Below are positions 27,219 through 35,649 of a DNA stretch of 64,000 nt, one piece after another. Positions within the stretch are counted from its first letter, which is position 1. Each line of letters starts with the position of its first letter. The notes beneath the pieces were generated by a model, which saw nothing but the letters and a program-made list of their open reading frames with translations, made no database searches and was not told where the DNA came from. This stretch comes from Chitinophagaceae bacterium (GTDB taxonomy: Bacteria; Bacteroidota; Bacteroidia; Chitinophagales; Chitinophagaceae): assembly GCA_004028765.1 (NCBI GenBank), contig SAIX01000066.1:1-64000 (forward strand). Reading direction: 5' to 3'. The position numbers and the translations under genes were made by a program.

Positions 27219-29411
27219 ATGAAATATTTTTTGCTGCTTTGTCTGCTGTTCTCTTTTACCGGTTCATTAATGGCGGCTGAAACCGAACTCAAAGCGGGCA
27301 TGGTGATCAGTCAATCGGTTACCATTCTTCCAAAAACCTACCGGCTCGATGTAACCGCAGATACAATACCACTGATCCAGGTTGAAGGAAAAAATATTGT
27401 TGTCGATTTTAACCATGCAGTATTACAGGGATCCGATCATACAGAGAAACCCGATGAGTTTACCGGCATCGCCATCCGCATCAGAAAAGGGGCGTCGAAT
27501 ATCACAATACTGAATGCGGCTGTTCATGGTTATAAGATCGCCATACTGGCGGAAGATGTGAAAAATCTGACCATCAAAAACTGTGACCTCAGTTATAACT
27601 ACCGGCAGCAACTGAAAAGCAATCTTGACCGGGAAGATGTGAGCGACTGGATGAGTTATCACAAAAATGAAAAAGATGAATGGAAAAGATATGGCGCTGC
27701 AATCTATCTCCGCAACTGCATATCCGCTACCGTCCAGAATAATATTGTGACCGGTGGGCAATGCGGGCTCATGATGACCTCCTGCGAAAAAGCCTGGGTA
27801 TCTGACAATGATTTTTCTTTTAACTCGGGCATCGGTATCGGTTTATACAGGAGCAGCAATAACAGCATCGTTCATAATAAACTTGATTTTAATGTGCGTG
27901 GCTACAGCGATGGGAAATACAAGCGCGGACAGGACAGCGCTGCGATTCTGCTGTTTGAGCAGAGCAGCAATAACCTCATCGTGTACAACAGCGCCACGCA
28001 TAGCGGCGATGGTTTTTTTCTCTGGGCCGGACAGCATACCATGGATACAGGCGAAGGCGGATCGAACGACAATTTTATTTATGGAAATGATTTTTCCTAC
28101 GCACCCACCAATGGTGTTGAAATTACATTCAGCTCAAACCTCGTAATGAAAAACAATATCCGGGATTGTGACCACGGCGTTTGGGGGGGCTATAGTTACA
28201 ATACAGATATTACCGACAACCGTTTTGAAAACAACCGGATCGGCATCGCCATCGAACACGGGCAGAATATCAATATTGCGCTCAACAGTTTTACAAATGA
28301 TAAAACGGGGATAAAATTATGGTCGCGCGAAAAGCAGCCTTCCGACTGGATCTATCCGCAAAAAAGAAATACCGAAAGCCGAAATTACTGGATCGCTGCC
28401 AACCGTTTTACGGGCAACGAAAAAGCATTTGATATCATGGGCACCGATACCGTTGTATTCAGCGGTAATATCAAACTGGGTGTTGCAGAACCACTGGTGC
28501 TCGGCGACAGGGTAGACAATATCGACACCTCGCGCGAAGCAGAATTTCTCGACATGGATTACCAGAAAGATGAGCGACTGAAAAAAATAAAAGATACCAG
28601 TTATCCCGCACCATCCTTCCCGCAGGGAAAAAAGGAAATCCGCATTACCCGCTGGGGACCTTATGATTTCAGGTACCCTTTATTATGGTTGCAGAAAAAA
28701 GAACCCGCAGGTGTCTGTCGTTTTGAAATACTCGGTCCGGCAGGTAGTGGCTGGGAAATAAAATCCACGCAGGGGTTTTCCATCCTTGAAAAAGGGAATG
28801 ACCATTTCCCTTCTTATCTCATTGCAAAAGCTGACAGTTCCGCACAGGAAAGAAATATCGTTTTGAGTTATACAGGGAATGATTTTACAGATGCATTCGG
28901 CAGAAAAAAAGAAGGCGTTTCCCATCCCGCTTTTTTCTATGAAGAATGGGATCCGCAAACGCAATGGACCGTAAACTGGTACCAATGGACTGCTGAGAAC
29001 GATCCGGGAAAAGGATTTGAACTTTTTGAAAAAAAATTAGCTGCACAAAACCCTGTATCAACTGCTGTAACACCGTCTGTTGATTATACCTGGTGGGGAG
29101 CGATCGGAAAAGGATTGCCGGCTGATTCCTTCGCCACAGTCGCCGCTGCAAAAATGAACCTTGCCGCAAACAGTTATGAGATCGGGATCACAGCCGATGA
29201 TTTTGTTAAAGTATTTGTCGATGGAAAAGAACTGATTGATGCATGGGACAGTCACTATACCGAACTCGATGAAAACACGCACCACCGTGTACAGCTAAAA
29301 CTGGAAGCGGGTGAACATAATTTCCGCATTGTACATGCCGAAAAAACAGGATTGGCCACCCTGCAGTTTTATATACGGCCTTCAACCCCTACTGCGCTTC
29401 AACAGCCTTGA
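27219..29411 (+). CDS. Secreted right-handed parallel beta-helix protein
   Basis: 730 residues. Signal peptide MKYFLLLCLLFSFTGSLMAAE; the ATG here is preferred over the upstream non-ATG track start. Residues about 80-430 show NosD/pectate-lyase-like repeats with regular N-rich turns (NLTIKNCDLSYN, SSNNSIVHNKLDFN, SSNNLIVYNSATHSGDG, NTDITDNRFENN). The C-terminal 130 residues (YTWWGAIGKGLP... FVKVFVDGKELIDAWD... HRVQLKLEAGEHNFRIVH) look like a PA14-type carbohydrate-binding domain. It probably binds or cleaves a polysaccharide. Its 3' end overlaps the GtrA gene by 23 bases. Confidence 0.85.
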   Translation: MKYFLLLCLLFSFTGSLMAAETELKAGMVISQSVTILPKTYRLDVTADTIPLIQVEGKNIVVDFNHAVLQGSDHTEKPDEFTGIAIRIRKGASNITILNAAVHGYKIAILAEDVKNLTIKNCDLSYNYRQQLKSNLDREDVSDWMSYHKNEKDEWKRYGAAIYLRNCISATVQNNIVTGGQCGLMMTSCEKAWVSDNDFSFNSGIGIGLYRSSNNSIVHNKLDFNVRGYSDGKYKRGQDSAAILLFEQSSNNLIVYNSATHSGDGFFLWAGQHTMDTGEGGSNDNFIYGNDFSYAPTNGVEITFSSNLVMKNNIRDCDHGVWGGYSYNTDITDNRFENNRIGIAIEHGQNINIALNSFTNDKTGIKLWSREKQPSDWIYPQKRNTESRNYWIAANRFTGNEKAFDIMGTDTVVFSGNIKLGVAEPLVLGDRVDNIDTSREAEFLDMDYQKDERLKKIKDTSYPAPSFPQGKKEIRITRWGPYDFRYPLLWLQKKEPAGVCRFEILGPAGSGWEIKSTQGFSILEKGNDHFPSYLIAKADSSAQERNIVLSYTGNDFTDAFGRKKEGVSHPAFFYEEWDPQTQWTVNWYQWTAENDPGKGFELFEKKLAAQNPVSTAVTPSVDYTWWGAIGKGLPADSFATVAAAKMNLAANSYEIGITADDFVKVFVDGKELIDAWDSHYTELDENTHHRVQLKLEAGEHNFRIVHAEKTGLATLQFYIRPSTPTALQQP

Positions 29412-29889
29412 ATGTGTAATTTTTCTGCGAAACATAACTGAAGGCCACTACAAAAACAGTGGTGAGCAGTTTGGAAGGCGTGGGATACCATTTAAAAACA
29501 TCCACAAAGAGTTTGAGGAACCCATAGTTCAGGAACAGGCAACCCAATACCACCATAAAATATTTACCCAGTTGCTCACGCTTGGCAACCGAGGTTTCCT
29601 GGAAAACCACGTAACGGCTGAGGTAAAAACCAATGGGGAACGTAACACAGAACCCGATCAGGAAAGCTGCAATATGCGGACCGATGGTAAGAAAGGGAAG
29701 ATGAACCGGCTGTTTCGCGAGAATAAAATTATACGACACAAAAAAAAGTGTGATATCGAGACAGGTATTAAATCCGCCGCAGGCCGCATACCGGAAGGTT
29801 TGTAAAGGCATAAAACGCCGGAAAAGTGGATAAAAAAAATCCACTACCCGCAGTATCAGTGCCCGTACCATGTTGTGCAAGTTCCGCAT
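29389..29889 (-). CDS. GtrA family membrane protein
   Basis: 166 residues with four transmembrane segments. The family pattern FRYAACGGFNTCLDITLFFVSYNF and the closing FVVAFSYVSQKNYTF are present. GtrA-like proteins are thought to flip or help transfer lipid-linked sugars for surface polysaccharides. The stop lies inside the convergent beta-helix gene (23-base overlap). An internal ATG at residue 7 is an alternative start. Confidence 0.9.
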   Translation of the reverse strand: MRNLHNMVRALILRVVDFFYPLFRRFMPLQTFRYAACGGFNTCLDITLFFVSYNFILAKQPVHLPFLTIGPHIAAFLIGFCVTFPIGFYLSRYVVFQETSVAKREQLGKYFMVVLGCLFLNYGFLKLFVDVFKWYPTPSKLLTTVFVVAFSYVSQKNYTFKAVEAQ

Positions 29890-29916
29890 CCGGGCCGAAG
29901 GTAGGGCTTAAATGAT

Positions 29917-29924
29917 TATTTTTG
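29917..29924 (+). promoter_or_regulatory. -7 promoter element for argS
   Basis: TATTTTTG, perfect TAnnTTTG, 20 bases before the argS ATG. Confidence 0.6.
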
Positions 29925-29944
29925 CCAGCCGAAAATGTTAAGAA

Positions 29945-31723
29945 ATGAGTGTTGTTGCCCGGATCAAAGAAGTTACCGCAGAAGCCATTAACCGTTTGTA
30001 TTCAGTTGATATACAACCAAACGATGTACTCGTTAATGCCACCAAACCCGAGTTTGAAGGAGAATATACTGTTGTGCTTTTTGCTTTTGTAAAGCAATTA
30101 AAAAAATCACCCGATGCACTCGGGCAGGAACTGGGCGAGGCCATCCTTGCATCTAATCCCGGGCTTTTTTCTTCCTTCAATATCATCAAAGGCTTCCTGA
30201 ACCTTACCATTTCCGACAGTTACTGGATCCCTTTTCTGCAGGATGCGTATTCAAAAAACAATTTCGGTTATGGCGCATTAACCGGTCAGAAAGTAATGGT
30301 GGAATATTCTTCTCCCAATACCAATAAACCTTTGCATCTCGGTCACCTCCGCAATAATTTCCTGGGATGGAGCATAGCGGAAATCCTCAAAGCCACCGGT
30401 AACGAAGTGGTGAAAACCTGCATAGTTAACGACCGCGGTATCCATATCTGTAAAAGTATGATCGCGTGGCAGCTTTTTAGTGAGGGTGCAACACCCAAAT
30501 CTACAGGTACCAAAGGCGATCATTTTGTAGGCGACTATTATGTAAAATTCAATGATGCCTATAAACGTGAAGTGGATGAACTGGTGGCGGGCGGCATGGA
30601 TAAAGAAACTGCGGAAAAAGAAGCGCCGATCATGAAAGCCACACAGCAAATGCTGCTCGACTGGGAAGCCGGTAAACCGGAAGTGATGGAACTCTGGCGT
30701 ACGATGAACGGCTGGGTGTACAAGGGTTTTGAGGAAACTTATCAAAAGATCGGCAGCGACTTTGACAAAACTTATTACGAAAGCAATACCTACCTGCTCG
30801 GCAAAGACCTTGTTGAAAACGGTTTGGCCAAAGGCGTATTTTACCAGAAAGAAGACGGCAGTGTATGGATTGATCTTACCGCAGATGGTTTGGATGAAAA
30901 ACTGGTAAGAAGAAAAGACGGCACCTCTGTTTATATCACGCAGGATATCGGTCTTGCCGAACAGAAACAAAAAGAATTCAACGCCAGCCAGAGTATTTAT
31001 GTGGTGGGCGATGAACAGAATTACCATTTCAAAGTTTTGAAACTGATCTGCCAGAAACTGCAACTGCCTTCTGCCGATGGTATTTACCACCTCAGCTATG
31101 GGATGGTGGAACTGCCCACCGGTAAAATGAAAAGCCGCGAAGGTACCGTGGTGGATGCCGATGACCTGGTGCAGGAAATGATCAATATTGCCAAACAGAA
31201 AACCGAAGAGCTCGGTAAGGTGAAAGACTTTACCGAAAGCGAACTGGCAGAACTTTATGAAACCATCGGTTTAGGCGCGTTGAAATTTTTTCTCTTAAGG
31301 GTGGACCCGAAAAAGAAAATGGTATTCAACCCCGAAGAAAGCATCGACTTCCATGGTTTTACTGGTCCATTCATCCAGTACACCCATGCCCGCATCAAAA
31401 GCATTCTACGGAAAACAGGGGAGCCTGGCAACAATGTTTCATTCCATATGCCCTTGCTGCCGCTCGAAAAAGAACTGCTGGTATTGCTGGAAACTTTTCC
31501 TGCAGTGATCGCCGATGCGGCATCGGAACACGATCCCTCCAAACTGGCGATCTATGTATTCAATCTCGCAAAAGCATTCAATTCTTTTTATACCGAACAC
31601 TCCATTGCCCATGCCGAAACCCCCGAAAAAAAGGAATTGCGCCTGTTATTGGCAGGCTTAACAGCAAGGGTGATCAAAAGCGGGATGCAGGTATTGGGTA
31701 TCCGGGTTCCGGAAAGAATGTGA
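29945..31723 (+). CDS. argS: Arginine--tRNA ligase
   Basis: 592 residues. Class I synthetase charging tRNA-Arg. The HIGH-type motif is in SPNTNKPLHLGHLRNN; the KMSKS equivalent is KMKSREGT; the C-terminal anticodon domain ends LGIRVPERM, the usual family ending. The N-terminal additional domain is present. It is followed by tRNA-Leu on the same strand but with its own promoter between. Confidence 0.97.
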   Translation: MSVVARIKEVTAEAINRLYSVDIQPNDVLVNATKPEFEGEYTVVLFAFVKQLKKSPDALGQELGEAILASNPGLFSSFNIIKGFLNLTISDSYWIPFLQDAYSKNNFGYGALTGQKVMVEYSSPNTNKPLHLGHLRNNFLGWSIAEILKATGNEVVKTCIVNDRGIHICKSMIAWQLFSEGATPKSTGTKGDHFVGDYYVKFNDAYKREVDELVAGGMDKETAEKEAPIMKATQQMLLDWEAGKPEVMELWRTMNGWVYKGFEETYQKIGSDFDKTYYESNTYLLGKDLVENGLAKGVFYQKEDGSVWIDLTADGLDEKLVRRKDGTSVYITQDIGLAEQKQKEFNASQSIYVVGDEQNYHFKVLKLICQKLQLPSADGIYHLSYGMVELPTGKMKSREGTVVDADDLVQEMINIAKQKTEELGKVKDFTESELAELYETIGLGALKFFLLRVDPKKKMVFNPEESIDFHGFTGPFIQYTHARIKSILRKTGEPGNNVSFHMPLLPLEKELLVLLETFPAVIADAASEHDPSKLAIYVFNLAKAFNSFYTEHSIAHAETPEKKELRLLLAGLTARVIKSGMQVLGIRVPERM

Positions 31724-31768
31724 CCGCAATTTTCGCATGATGAAGCGATCCGGATTCAGTTTTTCCCT

Positions 31769-31776
31769 TACATTTG
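31769..31776 (+). promoter_or_regulatory. -7 promoter element for tRNA-Leu
   Basis: TACATTTG, perfect TAnnTTTG, 15 bases before the mature tRNA 5' end. Confidence 0.6.
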
Positions 31777-31791
31777 CAGCCCACAACAAAT

Positions 31792-31875
31792 GCGGAGGTG
31801 GCGAAATTGGTAGACGCACTACTTTGAGGTGGTAGCGGGGTAACAGCCGTGGGAGTTCGAATCTCCTCTTCCGCA
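31792..31875 (+). tRNA. tRNA-Leu (anticodon GAG)
   Basis: 84 nucleotides without an encoded CCA. The 7-base acceptor stem pairs GCGGAGG with CTTCCGC (one G-U). The anticodon stem is CTACT/GGTAG around loop TTGAGGT, so the anticodon is GAG, reading CUC and CUU. A long variable arm (GCGGGGTAACAGCCGT) marks a class II tRNA, and the T arm GGGAGTTCGAATCTCCT is canonical. Confidence 0.95.
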
Positions 31876-31877
31876 CA

Positions 31878-31907
31878 AACCCGGTTCAGTCTGAGCCGGG
31901 TTTTTTC
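31878..31907 (+). terminator. Terminator of tRNA-Leu
   Basis: AACCCGGTTCA pairs with TGAGCCGGGTT (one G-U) across a 3-base loop, followed by a T-run, starting 2 bases after the tRNA. Confidence 0.9.
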
Positions 31908-31945
31908 TTTTCCGGCCTTAGATTTACCTTGTAAAAAAATACAGC

Positions 31946-33199
31946 ATGTCGAGCTTTATCATAACCTGTCCCAATTGTAACCACCAGTTCGAACCCGGCG
32001 ATTCCATGCGTGAAGAGATCGAAAAAGAACTGCGCGGGAAAATGGTAGACTGGCAAAAAAAGAAAGACGAAGAATTCCGGCAGAAAGAAACTGCTTTCCA
32101 GCAGCAACTGCAGGCAAAAGAAGAAGAGAACAAAAAGGTCATCGAAGCAGAAAAGAAAAAACTGCAGGAAGAATTGCGCGAATCCATCCGCAAATCTGTG
32201 GCCGGGGATTATGAGAACAAGTTGAAATTATTACAGCAATCGGCCAGCGATGCAGAAGAGAAACTAAAAGAATCCCGCAAAAAAGAACTCGAATTTTTAC
32301 AGAAAGAACAGCAACTCAAAACAAAGGAAGAAGAATTACAAATAACCGTACAGAAACAATTGCTGGAGGAAAGAGAAAAACTGAAAGAACAGTTGCAGAA
32401 AGAAGAGTCCGAAAAATTATCGCTCAAAGAACAGGAATACCAGCTTCGCATGAAGGAACTGGAAAAACAACTCGACGACCAGAAAAAACTGGCCGAAGAA
32501 ATGCGCCGCAAAGCCGATCAGGGCAGTATGCAGTTACAGGGCGAAGTGCAGGAACTGATGCTTGAGGAACTGCTTGCGGCCACATTCCCCTTCGATAAGA
32601 TCGAAGAAGTGGGCAAAGGTGTAAAAGGAGCCGATTGCATCCAACTCGTGAGCAACCAGTTTGGCCACGTAGCAGGTAAAATTATTTATGAAAGCAAACG
32701 CACCAAGGATTTTTCGAATGAATGGATCGAAAAATTAAAAGCCGATATGCGCACCACAGGTGCGGATGTGGCTGTAATTGTTACACAGGCATTTCCCAAA
32801 GACATGGATCGCTTTGGTGAAAAAAACGGGGTGTACATCTGTTCCTTTACAGAAGTGAGAAGTGTTGCCCTGTTATTGCGTAATGCAATACTGAAGATAG
32901 CCGATGCAAGAAAAAGTGAAGAGAACAAAGGCGATAAAATGGTGATGCTGTATAATTACCTCACGGGCAGCGAATTTGTAGAGCAATGGAAAGCCATCAG
33001 CGAAGGCTTCCGCAGCATGCAGCAAAGCATACAGCAGGAACGCAATGCCATGGAAAAATTATGGAAAGCCCGCGAAAAACAACTGGAGAAAGTGTTGCTG
33101 AATGCCGCACATATCAAAGGCTCCATTGAAGGTATTGCCGGCTCCGATGCCATCAGTTTGAATTTATCCGACGATAAAGACGCATTACTGCTTGAGTAA
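31946..33199 (+). CDS. DUF2130 domain-containing coiled-coil protein
   Basis: 417 residues. An N-terminal zinc-ribbon-like ITCPNCNHQF, a long charged coiled coil (about 25-205), then the DUF2130 domain (LQGEVQELMLEELLAATFPFDKIEEV... GKIIYESKRTKDFSNEWIEKLK... GADVAVIVTQAFP). That last part resembles restriction-endonuclease-like folds (E-x-K and a following hydrophobic strand), but activity is not established. It overlaps the next gene by 8 bases. Confidence 0.88.
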   Translation: MSSFIITCPNCNHQFEPGDSMREEIEKELRGKMVDWQKKKDEEFRQKETAFQQQLQAKEEENKKVIEAEKKKLQEELRESIRKSVAGDYENKLKLLQQSASDAEEKLKESRKKELEFLQKEQQLKTKEEELQITVQKQLLEEREKLKEQLQKEESEKLSLKEQEYQLRMKELEKQLDDQKKLAEEMRRKADQGSMQLQGEVQELMLEELLAATFPFDKIEEVGKGVKGADCIQLVSNQFGHVAGKIIYESKRTKDFSNEWIEKLKADMRTTGADVAVIVTQAFPKDMDRFGEKNGVYICSFTEVRSVALLLRNAILKIADARKSEENKGDKMVMLYNYLTGSEFVEQWKAISEGFRSMQQSIQQERNAMEKLWKAREKQLEKVLLNAAHIKGSIEGIAGSDAISLNLSDDKDALLLE

Positions 33200-34298
33200 C
33201 CTTTTTAACCATATTCTCCCCGGCGGCGAAGCAGACAGGCCCTCGAAAAAAAAGCCCATCTTCCCAGTTAACCCCCACCTGCGGCAATACCTGCTTAAGT
33301 ATGGCCGCGAAGTAAAACTGCCGGTAAGCTATGCCGACCTGCAGCGCTTCACCTATACCGTTCCACTAAAAGACAAACACGGAAAAGAAACCGCATGGGA
33401 AAAAGTTTCCTACGATATGCACGAGTGGGAATACCTCCGCGAAAACCTGGTGCGCATTTATGCGATCCTGAAAACCGAAGGTGACCTGAGTTTTATCAAC
33501 CACCTCGATGTGGCCCGTATCGATTTCTGCTATTTCGGGAACAGCCAGCCCTTTCGCATCCGCATCGTGAATAAATTCAACGATAACTACGACCACTACT
33601 ACATCAAAAAGGCGGATGCCAGCCGCATTTACGGCCTCGAACTCGAACACCTGTTATCACCCAACCGCATCACTTATTTCACTGATAAGAATACTTTGAT
33701 CGAAGAACATATCCCCGGCATACCGGGCGATATTTTCATCAACGAATACCTGCAGGATTCGAATACCAACCTGATCCGCCTCGCAAAAGAATTTGTAAAA
33801 TTCAATGAACGCTGCTTTGTGCATTTACTCGGTGATATGCGTTCTTATAATTTTGTGGTGAACATCATTCCCGATATCGAAGATTTCCAGTACCGGATAC
33901 GCGCCATCGATTTCGACCAGCAATCTTACGAAGGCAGAAAAAACCTGTACCTGCCGCAGTTTTTTAAAGAGAACCGTCCTTTGGTGGAGATCGTTCAGAA
34001 ACACCTCGACCAGAAATCGATTGCACAATACCAGGCAGAGGAAAGGACCATGATGACTTTCCGCCTCGTGTCCTCGCGATACCGTGTGATGGAAATACTG
34101 GATAACATGACGGCGGACAATCTCTCCAAACCCGAAAAACTGGAACAACTCAAAAACGAATTGTCTGAACATTTCCAGAACAGCAATTATTTTAAACGCG
34201 CTAAAACCATGGGGCAGCTTGTAAAATTACAACTGAAGAAAACCCTGCAGAAACACCTGGTACTCGTTCCCAAAACCAAAAGTAAATTCGACGACTGA
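33192..34298 (+). CDS. Conserved hypothetical protein with kinase-like motifs
   Basis: 368 residues. The TTG start overlaps the end of the DUF2130 gene by 8 bases; no ATG is available before residue 76, and the reading frame is clearly coding from the first residues. I do not know a named family. Residues 211-220 (HLLGDMRSYN) and 238-242 (AIDFD) have the order and spacing of the catalytic loop (H-x-x-x-D-x4-N) and metal motif of aminoglycoside-kinase-like folds. YYIKK at 137-140 and GLELEHLL near 148 could be the ATP-lysine and its partner glutamate. This is an inference from motif order only. Confidence 0.75.
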   Translation: MSNLFNHILPGGEADRPSKKKPIFPVNPHLRQYLLKYGREVKLPVSYADLQRFTYTVPLKDKHGKETAWEKVSYDMHEWEYLRENLVRIYAILKTEGDLSFINHLDVARIDFCYFGNSQPFRIRIVNKFNDNYDHYYIKKADASRIYGLELEHLLSPNRITYFTDKNTLIEEHIPGIPGDIFINEYLQDSNTNLIRLAKEFVKFNERCFVHLLGDMRSYNFVVNIIPDIEDFQYRIRAIDFDQQSYEGRKNLYLPQFFKENRPLVEIVQKHLDQKSIAQYQAEERTMMTFRLVSSRYRVMEILDNMTADNLSKPEKLEQLKNELSEHFQNSNYFKRAKTMGQLVKLQLKKTLQKHLVLVPKTKSKFDD

Positions 34299-34308
34299 AC
34301 CAGTATGG

Positions 34309-34947
34309 TTATGAATGCGCAGATCCGCTAACCCATGATAAACACAGATCGCCCATTACACGGTAATGCATCTGAAGAGGAATCGTATTTGCGGCATCAT
34401 AAAAAAATACCTGCGCCTGTCCATAAGCTGATAAAGTAAAAGGTTCTATCCGCAGCATCTCACTGAAATCAACTTCACCCCTTCCCCACCATTTAAACAT
34501 CGATTCCTTCATGCTCCATAAAAGCGTAAGCAGGCGGATATGGTCTTCTGCGGGATGTTTTTTTACAAAAGCCAGTTCATCCGCATGTAAAAATTTGTGT
34601 TTGATCTTTTCCACCCGCGGGGTCACGAGTTCAATATCGATTCCCACCCGCTCGCTGCTGCTCACAATGGCAGCGCCATAATTACCGCAATGCGAAATGG
34701 AAAAATGATATTGTTCATCCGGCAGGTAGGGTTTCCTTGTATCTGCGATCAGGATCTCTTCGTAAGGGAAATCCGGGAAAAGACAGAGCAATAGATACCG
34801 CGCCGAAAGATGTTGCAGTCTTTTGTGCGGGTGCGTGATCTCCCTTTGCAAAGGCACTTTCGCAAGGAAAAAAGATTCTTCTTCGCCGATCTCCCATATC
34901 CCGAGCTTTGTTGTCAGGTTGATATCTTGTTGATAAAACAGTGGCAC
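34309..34947 (-). CDS. 4'-phosphopantetheinyl transferase (Sfp-type)
   Basis: 212 residues. Moves phosphopantetheine from CoA to carrier proteins. The two family motifs are present: VGIDIE near residue 105 and LWSMKESMFKWWG near 150. Also FSISHCGNYGAA. The start codon is GTG. Being Sfp-type it may modify the fatty-acid acyl carrier protein or secondary-metabolite carriers; no such carrier genes are in the window. It converges on the kinase-like gene with a 10-base gap. Confidence 0.92.
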   Translation of the reverse strand: MPLFYQQDINLTTKLGIWEIGEEESFFLAKVPLQREITHPHKRLQHLSARYLLLCLFPDFPYEEILIADTRKPYLPDEQYHFSISHCGNYGAAIVSSSERVGIDIELVTPRVEKIKHKFLHADELAFVKKHPAEDHIRLLTLLWSMKESMFKWWGRGEVDFSEMLRIEPFTLSAYGQAQVFFYDAANTIPLQMHYRVMGDLCLSWVSGSAHS

Positions 34948-35015
34948 CGCTGTATTTTAGAAATTAGATTGCAGCGCACAGAAAGGAACGCTTACAAAGC
35001 ATAAAATTACAAAGA

Positions 35016-35552
35016 ATGATCCTCACCGATTCACGCATACTCGAAGAAATAGAAAAAGGCACGATCAAGATCGAACCCTATAACCGCGCCGATCTGGGAA
35101 GCAACAGTTATGATGTGCACCTCGGCAAATGGCTCGCCACGTATGTGAATGCGGAACTCGATGCTAAAAAACACAACAAGATCGAATACTTCGAAATACC
35201 GGATGAAGGTTTTGTTTTGCAGCCCCATGCATTTTATCTCGGCGTTACGCTCGAATACACCGAAACGCACGCGCATGTGCCTTTTCTAGAAGGCAAATCA
35301 TCCACCGGCCGGCTCGGTATCGATATCCATGCAACCGCCGGCAAAGGCGATGTGGGTTTCTGCGGCAACTGGACCCTAGAAATTTCCTGTAAAATGCCCG
35401 TTCGTGTTTATAAAGGGATGCCCATCGGTCAGCTGATTTACTTCCCCGTTGATGGCGAGATCGCTGTCAAGTATAACCAGAAAGGGAATGCCAAATACAG
35501 CGGCCAGCCCGATAAACCGGTGGAGAGCATGATGTGGAAGAATGTTTTTTAA
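35016..35552 (+). CDS. dcd: dCTP deaminase
   Basis: 178 residues. Deaminates dCTP to dUTP for thymidylate synthesis. Conserved are LGSNSYDVHLGKW, the active-site GKSSTGRLGIDIHATAGKGDVGF and the nucleotide-binding tail QLIYFPV... KGNAKYSGQPDKP. Length and motifs fit Dcd of Bacteroidota. Confidence 0.96.
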   Translation: MILTDSRILEEIEKGTIKIEPYNRADLGSNSYDVHLGKWLATYVNAELDAKKHNKIEYFEIPDEGFVLQPHAFYLGVTLEYTETHAHVPFLEGKSSTGRLGIDIHATAGKGDVGFCGNWTLEISCKMPVRVYKGMPIGQLIYFPVDGEIAVKYNQKGNAKYSGQPDKPVESMMWKNVF

Positions 35553-35554
35553 GA

Positions 35555-35643
35555 TTGCCTGATTAATGAATTATGCATTAGCGGATTAACGGATTGATAA
35601 TTTTTAATTCCACAATCCGTTAATTCGCTAATTCGCTTATCCA
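35555..35643. repeat. Word-repeat palindrome E (dcd / DUF3810 convergent gap)
   Basis: ATTAGCGGATTAACGGATTG (35577-35596) pairs with 35613-35632 with a single mismatch that is a possible G-U pair. Further ATTAATGAATTATGC and TTCGCTTATCC words flank it. It fills the gap between convergent genes and may terminate both. Confidence 0.75.
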
Positions 35644-35649
35644 CCATCC

